Origin: Burkholderiales bacterium
GTDB taxonomy: Bacteria; Pseudomonadota; Gammaproteobacteria; Burkholderiales; Burkholderiaceae_C
Assembly (NCBI GenBank): GCA_947474415.1
Contig: CANJKD010000218.1
Location: 1-5,414 of the forward strand
Reading direction: 5' to 3'
Length of the DNA stretch: 5,414 nucleotides
Each line of letters starts with the position of its first letter. Positions within the stretch are counted from its first letter, which is position 1. Below are positions 1 through 5,414 of the stretch, piece after piece. The notes under the pieces are model-generated. The model did no database searches. It had not been told where the DNA came from and saw nothing but the letters and a program-made list of their open reading frames with translations. The position numbers were made by a program, and so were the translations under genes.

Positions 1-92
1 ACGCCGATTCCGCTCTTGTGCAACCTCACGACTTGCTTTCGCCTTTCGTGAAGTTGCTCCAGTGTCTGTTTGCGCGCGTTCTCTTTGTCCAT
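1..92 (-). CDS. IS630-family transposase, N-terminal fragment (runs off left edge)
   Basis: Reading leftward from the ATG at 92-90 gives 30 complete codons, open at the window edge: MDKENARKQTLEQLHERRKQ followed by VVRLHKSGIG. This matches the start of IS630-family transposases, where a basic helical stretch (LEQLHERRKQVVRLH) leads into the helix-turn-helix that binds the element's terminal repeats. The DDE catalytic domain would lie outside the window, so intactness cannot be judged. Codon use (AGG, CGA, AAA, CTT) is less GC-biased than in the neighbouring genes, as expected for a mobile gene. A second ATG at 96-94 is in another frame and gives a protein I do not recognise. Identification is by recall of the family's N-terminal pattern; only about 30 residues are visible. 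Confidence 0.65.
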   Translation of the reverse strand, partial: MDKENARKQTLEQLHERRKQVVRLHKSGIG

Positions 93-125
93 CCATCTTG
101 GAGCTTACGTTCACCTAAAAGTTCC
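1..125 (-). mobile_element. End of an IS630-family insertion sequence
   Basis: The partial transposase (1-92) implies that an IS occupies the left edge. The element should end a short distance upstream of its transposase start. IS630/Tc1-mariner elements insert at TA and duplicate it; a TA lies at 126-127, and inward on the minus strand the sequence reads GGAACTTTTAGGTGAACG (125-108), plausible as a terminal inverted repeat. The right boundary at 125 is an inference, because the other end of the element is outside the window and the repeat cannot be matched. The sequence from 126 to 203 is then the host region in front of the regulator gene. Confidence 0.45.
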
Positions 126-192
126 TATTTCTTTGGGCCGAATCAATAAGCTCCAGCGCAATATGAGCTTTCCGATCAATTCCATATGCTGC

Positions 193-196
193 GAGG
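193..196 (+). promoter_or_regulatory. Ribosome binding site of the ModE-type regulator gene
   Basis: GAGG lies 7 nt before the GTG at 204. An in-frame TAA at 201-203 directly precedes that GTG, so translation in this frame cannot begin further upstream. The combination favours GTG 204 over the in-frame ATG at 243. A five-codon ATG reading frame (186-203) ends at the same TAA, but nothing suggests that it is a real leader peptide. Confidence 0.5.
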
Positions 197-203
197 CGCC
201 TAA

Positions 204-1313
204 GTGAATACCCAGACCGAGGTGACGATCCAGCCGCTATGGATGATCCGGCGCGGCAACGGCCCGTCGCTGGCGCCGCGCGTGCTGGAGGTGCTGGTGA
301 AGGTTCACGAGCACGGCAGCCTGTCGGGCGCCTGCCAGGCCTTGCGTATTTCGTACCGGCACGCCTGGGACCTGGTTCGCAACGGCGAAGCGCTGTTCGG
401 CCAGCCACTGATGCTGATGGAACGCGGCAAGGGTTCGACGTTGACCGCTTTGGGCGAAAAGCTGGTGTGGGCCGACCGGCGCATCGCGGCGCGGTTGTCG
501 CCGGTGCTCGATTCGCTGGCGTCCGAGCTGGGCGCGGAGATCGCCAAGGTGCTGGCTTCTCCGCCGGCCTTGCTGCGCATCCATGCCAGCCACGGCTTCG
601 CGGTTCACGCGCTGCACAACTTGCTGGCGGCTGCGAACGTGCCCACCGAACTGCGCTACTGCGGCAGCCAGGAGGCGGTGGCCTCACTGCACAGCGGCGG
701 GTGCGACGTGGCCGGCTTCCATGTGCCGCTGGGCGAATTCGAACCCGCCGCCATCGCCCACTATGGCCAGTGGCTGACCCCGGGCGCACAGAAGATCATC
801 AGCTTCGCCACCCGCCGTCAGGGGCTGATGGTGGCCGCCCACAACCCGAAGAAGATCTACACGCTGCAAGACCTGACCAGACCTGGCGTGCGCTTCATCA
901 ACCGCCAGGCGGGCTCGGGCACGCGCTATCTGCTCGACCTGCTGCTGCACAAGGAAGGCATTGAAGCCTCGCAGATCAAGGGCTACGAGCAGTGCGAGCT
1001 CACCCATGCCGCCGTGGCCGCGTACGTGGCAAGCGACATGGCCGACGCGGGCTACGGCGTGGAAACCCCGGCCCGCCAGTTCAAGCTCGACTTCGTGCCG
1101 AGCCAGACCGAGCGCTACTTCCTGCTCTGCAACGAAGCGGCCATCGAGTCGGACACGGTCCAGAGCATGCTCACGATTCTGCGCGGCCATGCCTTCAAGG
1201 CGGCGGTGGACCTGCTGCCCGGCTACCAGATCAACGACAGCGGCAATGTGCTCGAACTCGGCGAGGCCTTCGAGACGCTGCGCGAGAAGCCGCGCCGCGC
1301 GGCGCGGCGTTGA
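204..1313 (+). CDS. ModE/LysR-type winged-helix regulator with PBP-like sensor domain
   Basis: This 369-residue protein is a one-component transcription regulator. Residues 23-95 form a ModE/LysR-type winged helix: LEVLVKVHEHGSLSGACQAL is followed by the recognition-helix region SYRHAWDLVRN (50-60) and a wing ending in LTALGEKL (79-86). Residues about 124-330 resemble the PBP-like domain found in ModE-type and molybdenum-enzyme-linked regulators, with [15 protein letters not shown] at 231-245 and DAGYGVETPAR at 281-291. There is no signal peptide or membrane segment, so it should act in the cytoplasm. Known members often sit beside molybdate transport, molybdenum cofactor or formate dehydrogenase genes and respond to molybdate/tungstate or a related ligand; no such target is visible here, and the upstream side is occupied by an IS. 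The ligand is therefore undetermined. It starts at GTG with a GAGG ribosome site, and the C-terminus is a basic Arg/Ala tail. It is convergent with slyX (22 bp gap). The architecture is confident; the regulon is not. Confidence 0.85.
   Translation: MNTQTEVTIQPLWMIRRGNGPSLAPRVLEVLVKVHEHGSLSGACQALRISYRHAWDLVRNGEALFGQPLMLMERGKGSTLTALGEKLVWADRRIAARLSPVLDSLASELGAEIAKVLASPPALLRIHASHGFAVHALHNLLAAANVPTELRYCGSQEAVASLHSGGCDVAGFHVPLGEFEPAAIAHYGQWLTPGAQKIISFATRRQGLMVAAHNPKKIYTLQDLTRPGVRFINRQAGSGTRYLLDLLLHKEGIEASQIKGYEQCELTHAAVAAYVASDMADAGYGVETPARQFKLDFVPSQTERYFLLCNEAAIESDTVQSMLTILRGHAFKAAVDLLPGYQINDSGNVLELGEAFETLREKPRRAARR
1289..1308. repeat. Perfect 20-bp GC palindrome at the 3' end of the regulator gene
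   Basis: The bases from 1289 to 1308 equal their own reverse complement across all 20 positions. They encode the basic tail of the regulator (Pro-Arg-Arg-Ala-Ala-Arg) and end two bases before the TGA stop. As RNA they could fold into an 8-bp stem with a 4-nt loop. There is no following U-run, so a classical intrinsic terminator is not supported. The position between convergent genes would suit a bidirectional transcript end or pause. Confidence 0.5.
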
Positions 1314-1335
1314 GCACGGCCCAGGCGTTCAGGGG

Positions 1336-1566
1336 TCAATAGTGCGGCGGCAGCTCGTCGCGCAGGCTGCGGAACTCATTGGCTTCGCCGGCCTGCGGCT
1401 GTTGCCGAAGCTGCGTGACTTCGCGGGTCAGCCAGTCGATCTGCTGCTGCTGGCGGGCGATGAGCTGGTTCAGGTGATCAAGCAGGTCTTCGGTGAAGCT
1501 GGCCTTGATCTCCAGATCAGTGAGGCGATCAGAGAAGCGCTGGTCGGTGGGTGGTGCGTGGTCCAT
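1336..1566 (-). CDS. slyX: SlyX family protein
   Basis: This small protein (76 residues from the ATG at 1566-1564) has the SlyX pattern. An amphipathic heptad-like stretch (LEIKASFTEDLLDHLNQLIA, then RQQQQIDWLTREVTQLRQQ) should form a coiled coil, and it ends in the conserved tail LRDELPPHY. Length fits E. coli SlyX (72 residues). The biochemical role of SlyX is unknown; the name comes from the gene's location next to slyD in E. coli. The frame is open further upstream to ATG codons at 1608 and 1623, but the extra residues have no SlyX similarity and overlap a hairpin, so the start at 1566 is preferred although no strong Shine-Dalgarno is seen. It is convergent with the regulator gene and divergent from the DAHP synthase gene, so it is probably transcribed alone. 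No enzyme domain or membrane segment is present. Confidence 0.88.
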   Translation of the reverse strand: MDHAPPTDQRFSDRLTDLEIKASFTEDLLDHLNQLIARQQQQIDWLTREVTQLRQQPQAGEANEFRSLRDELPPHY

Positions 1567-1613
1567 GCCGGTATTGGACGCGATCCGGCGTGGACAATCC
1601 AGCGGCATCACAA

Positions 1614-1634
1614 GCCCGGGCACCTTGCCCGGGC
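1614..1634. repeat. Perfect 9-bp inverted repeat upstream of the DAHP synthase gene
   Basis: GCCCGGGCA (1614-1622) and TGCCCGGGC (1626-1634) are exact reverse complements separated by CCT. In a rightward transcript this would be a very stable hairpin ending 18 nt before the ATG at 1653. Because it lies between divergent genes it could be an operator, a 5' UTR structure for the DAHP synthase mRNA, or a block to read-through from the left. No U-run follows, and no aromatic-rich leader peptide is visible, so classical attenuation is not supported. Confidence 0.55.
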
Positions 1635-1652
1635 CAGCAACCCAACTTCACC

Positions 1653-2786
1653 ATGAACACCCTCGACGACCCCCGCCACGACCGCGAGATCGGCACGCGC
1701 GACAGCACGCTGGACACCACCCGCATCGACGACGTGCGCATCGGCGCCGTGCGCCCGCTCATCACGCCTGCGCTGCTGCAGGAACGCGTGCCGGTGCGCG
1801 ACGACATGCTGGCGCTGGTCGAGACCAGCCGCGCATCAATCGCCGCCGTGCTGCACGGCGTGGGTGCGGGCAGCGACCGGCTCGTCGTCGTCGTCGGCCC
1901 ATGCTCGATCCATGACCACGACCAGGCCATCGAGTACGGCCGCCGCCTGAAGGTGGTGGCCGACGAACTGAGCGGCGATCTGCTCATTGTGATGCGCACC
2001 TACTTTGAAAAGCCGCGCACGACGGTCGGCTGGAAGGGCTACATCAACGACCCGCACCTCGACGGCAGCTTCGCCATCAACGAAGGGCTGGAGCGCGCGC
2101 GCCGGCTGGTGCTGGCGCTGGCGACGCTGGGCCTGCCCACCGGCACCGAGTTCCTCGACCTGCTGAGCCCGCAGTACATCGCCGATCTGATCGCCTGGGG
2201 CGCGATCGGCGCGCGCACCACCGAAAGCCAGAGCCACCGCCAGCTTGCCTCGGGCCTGAGCTGCCCGGTCGGCTTCAAGAACGGCACCGACGGCAGCATC
2301 AAGGTCGCGTCCGATGCGGCGCTGGCGGCGCAGGCGCCGCATGCCTTCATGGGCATGACGAAGATGGGCATGGCGGCCATCTTCGAGACCCGTGGCAACG
2401 CCGACTGCCATGTGATCCTGCGCGGCGGCAAGGCGCCGAACTACGACGCCGCGCACGTGGCCGCGAGTTGCGACGCGCTGCGTGCGGCGGGCTTGCGCGA
2501 GCAGGTCATGATCGACGTCTCGCATGGCAATTCGAGCAAGCAGCACCGGCGCCAGATCGACGTGGCCCATGATGTGGCGGCGCAAGTCGCGGCCGGCGAG
2601 CGGCGCATCATCGGCGTGATGATCGAGAGCCACCTCGAAGAAGGCCGGCAGGATTTGATTCCCGGCGTGGCGCTGAAGCATGGCGTGTCGATCACCGATG
2701 CCTGCATCAGCTTCGCGCAGACCGTGCCGGTGCTGCAGGCGCTGGCTGCAGCGGTGCGGGCGCGGCGTGCAATGGCTGGCGGCTGA
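1653..2786 (+). CDS. aroG: 3-deoxy-7-phosphoheptulonate (DAHP) synthase, class I, AroF/AroG/AroH type
   Basis: This cytoplasmic enzyme condenses phosphoenolpyruvate and erythrose 4-phosphate into DAHP, the committed step of the shikimate pathway. The 377-residue product carries the class I signatures: VVVVGPCSIHD (78-88), RTYFEKPRTTVGWKG (115-129), GARTTES (186-192), KNGTDG (209-214), ILRGGKAPNY (245-254) and DVSHGNSSKQ (288-297). The four metal ligands of the family are all present: Cys84, His291, Glu325 and Asp349. The N-terminal extension (TRIDDVRIGAVRPLITP, 23-39) that forms part of the feedback site in this class is retained, so the enzyme should be allosteric. FMGMTK (222-227) has Gly224 at the position of E. 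coli AroG Ser211, as in tyrosine-sensitive yeast Aro4p; tyrosine inhibition is an inference, and the E. coli tyrosine isozyme is called aroF, so the symbol is class-level only. ATG 1653 is chosen because the upstream open frame runs through a hairpin and slyX. No clear Shine-Dalgarno precedes it. It is about 20 residues longer than the E. coli isozymes, mostly at the N-terminus. Confidence 0.95.
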   Translation: MNTLDDPRHDREIGTRDSTLDTTRIDDVRIGAVRPLITPALLQERVPVRDDMLALVETSRASIAAVLHGVGAGSDRLVVVVGPCSIHDHDQAIEYGRRLKVVADELSGDLLIVMRTYFEKPRTTVGWKGYINDPHLDGSFAINEGLERARRLVLALATLGLPTGTEFLDLLSPQYIADLIAWGAIGARTTESQSHRQLASGLSCPVGFKNGTDGSIKVASDAALAAQAPHAFMGMTKMGMAAIFETRGNADCHVILRGGKAPNYDAAHVAASCDALRAAGLREQVMIDVSHGNSSKQHRRQIDVAHDVAAQVAAGERRIIGVMIESHLEEGRQDLIPGVALKHGVSITDACISFAQTVPVLQALAAAVRARRAMAGG

Positions 2787-2802
2787 AGGCCGCGCGGCGC
2801 GC

Positions 2803-3564
2803 TCAAGCGTGCAGCGTGGTCCCGTTAGCCGCCATGCGCACCCAGCCATTGGCGGGCACGCTGCGCCAGTGGTCGGGCGCGCTGTCGAGCGGCTCCGAGG
2901 CCACGATGCTGCCTTGCTCGCACTCACCCACGTAGAGCGTGGGCGGAAGTTCGTCGCTGGCGAAACGGAAGGCGAAGACCTGCTCGCCGTCCGACAGGGC
3001 CGCGGCAAAGCGCAGCGGGTCATCGACGCCTTGCACGCGCATCAACGCGAGCGTGGCGGCGAGCACGGACTGCATCGCTTCTTCGGGCGGCTCACCGGTG
3101 TCGATGCGCGCCATCGCCAGCAGGAACAGCAATTCCGAGTCGGTGGCGCCGCGGCGCGCGGCATAGAGCGAGTCGGGCAGTTGCGCTTCGAGCTGGCGGC
3201 GGACTCGGGCGTAGCCGCCGATCTGGCCGTTGTGCATGAACAACCAGCGGCCGTGGCGGAACGGGTGGCAGTTGTGGCGCGCGATGCCACCGGTGGTAGC
3301 GGCGCGCACATGGGCGAAGAACAGCCGCGAGCGCACCGTGGCGCACAGCGCGTGCAGGTTCTCGTCAGACCAGGCCGGCATCACCTCGCGGTACACACCG
3401 GGCTCATCGCCCTCGCCGTACCAGCCGACGCCGAAGCCGTCGCCATTCGTCACCGTCTTCGCCTCTTCGGCGCGCAGCGCCTGGCGCAGCAGCGAATGCT
3501 GCGGCGCGCAGACCAGGTCTTGCAGGTAGATCGGTGAACCGAGGTAGGCAACGAGGCGGCACAT
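2803..3564 (-). CDS. Class II glutamine amidotransferase, YafJ family
   Basis: This 253-residue protein is a single Ntn-type glutaminase domain. After removal of Met1, Cys2 (MCRLVAYLG) becomes the catalytic nucleophile. Other family features are in order: NGDGFGVGWYG (40-50), FFAHVRAAT (82-90) with the glutamine-binding Arg, HNCHPF (97-102), FMHNGQIGG (109-117) with the oxyanion-hole Asn-Gly, ATDSELLF (140-147) and VASEPL (221-226). Length matches E. coli YafJ (about 255). Such proteins hydrolyse glutamine and deliver ammonia, but there is no synthase domain here and the acceptor is unknown. EgtC of ergothioneine synthesis belongs to the same superfamily; no other egt gene is nearby, so that role is not supported. 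It is convergent with the DAHP synthase gene (16 bp gap) and downstream of pobA on the same strand (129 bp gap). That gap has no obvious terminator, so occasional co-transcription from pobA is possible. No strong Shine-Dalgarno is seen before the ATG, but the Met-Cys start is fixed by the chemistry. Confidence 0.9.
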   Translation of the reverse strand: MCRLVAYLGSPIYLQDLVCAPQHSLLRQALRAEEAKTVTNGDGFGVGWYGEGDEPGVYREVMPAWSDENLHALCATVRSRLFFAHVRAATTGGIARHNCHPFRHGRWLFMHNGQIGGYARVRRQLEAQLPDSLYAARRGATDSELLFLLAMARIDTGEPPEEAMQSVLAATLALMRVQGVDDPLRFAAALSDGEQVFAFRFASDELPPTLYVGECEQGSIVASEPLDSAPDHWRSVPANGWVRMAANGTTLHA

Positions 3565-3693
3565 GGCGGGCAGGTGGGCGTGAGGCCGGCATCGGGAATG
3601 AGCACGCCGGTATCGACCTTATCGGCGCGCCGCCGCCACGCTTGAGCCGCGCCGCGCCGCCGTGTGGCGCGGCCACGCCGGCGTCCCTGCGCG

Positions 3694-5414
<1,721 letters not shown>

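Noticed and set aside
128..203. Promoter for the regulator in the AT-richer leader
   Set aside because: Possible -10-like hexamers such as TATGCT (185-190) lack a -35 partner at proper spacing and one lies too close to the start codon; no call is justified.
115..789. Minus-strand open frame across the regulator
   Set aside because: The product is Arg/Pro/Ala-rich with no domain and is antisense to the well-formed winged-helix region.
1576..1600. Near repeats GGACGCGATCC and GGACAATCC between slyX and the DAHP synthase gene
   Set aside because: They are short, differ in internal length, and were not accompanied by a convincing promoter for either gene.
2789..2798. GCCGCGCGGC palindrome between the DAHP synthase and amidotransferase stops as a bidirectional terminator
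   Set aside because: As a hairpin it gives only a 3-bp stem with a 4-nt loop, and there is no T-run on either side.
1836..3023. Long minus-strand open frame opposite the DAHP synthase
   Set aside because: It lies antisense to conserved DAHP synthase codons and overlaps the amidotransferase gene in another frame. Its composition is Arg/Ala-rich and shows no family motif.
3664..3676. Small hairpin (GTGGC/GCCAC) downstream of pobA as a terminator
   Set aside because: The stem is only 5 bp and no U-run follows on the minus strand; such short stems are common in GC-rich sequence.

Overview
The window looks like a chromosomal segment of a high-GC betaproteobacterium, most likely order Burkholderiales (Comamonadaceae, Rubrivivax or Methylibium-like). 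This rests on the strong G/C third-position bias, on protein sequences that read like that group, and on the divergent pobA/AraC-type pobR pair. The genus cannot be named from the sequence alone.

Layout, left to right: (1) 1-125, the end of an IS630-family insertion sequence, with the first 30 residues of its transposase on the minus strand running off the left edge. (2) 204-1313 (+), a ModE/LysR-type winged-helix regulator fused to a periplasmic-binding-protein-like sensor domain. (3) 1336-1566 (-), a SlyX-family coiled-coil protein, convergent with the regulator. (4) 1653-2786 (+), a class I DAHP synthase, first enzyme of the shikimate pathway, divergent from slyX. (5) 2803-3564 (-), a YafJ-like class II glutamine amidotransferase, convergent with the DAHP synthase across 16 bp. 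(6) 3694-4881 (-), pobA, 4-hydroxybenzoate 3-monooxygenase. (7) 5049 to the right edge (+), the N-terminal sensor half of an AraC-type PobR regulator, divergent from pobA across 167 bp. All stretches without a gene are shorter than 170 bp.

The best supported functional unit is pobR-pobA. PobR is expected to sense 4-hydroxybenzoate and switch on pobA, whose product protocatechuate enters the beta-ketoadipate pathway; the downstream pca genes are not in the window. The other genes are mostly single-gene units in alternating orientation, and nothing indicates that they work together. DAHP synthase feeds aromatic biosynthesis while PobA degrades an aromatic acid, but their closeness is probably incidental.

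I found no evidence for an undescribed multi-gene system, CRISPR array, toxin-antitoxin pair or defence island. The points worth a second look are small: an IS end immediately upstream of the regulator, a perfect hairpin in front of the DAHP synthase gene, a 20-bp palindrome at the 3' end of the regulator gene, inverted elements in the pobA-pobR gap, and a residue that predicts tyrosine rather than phenylalanine inhibition of the DAHP synthase.
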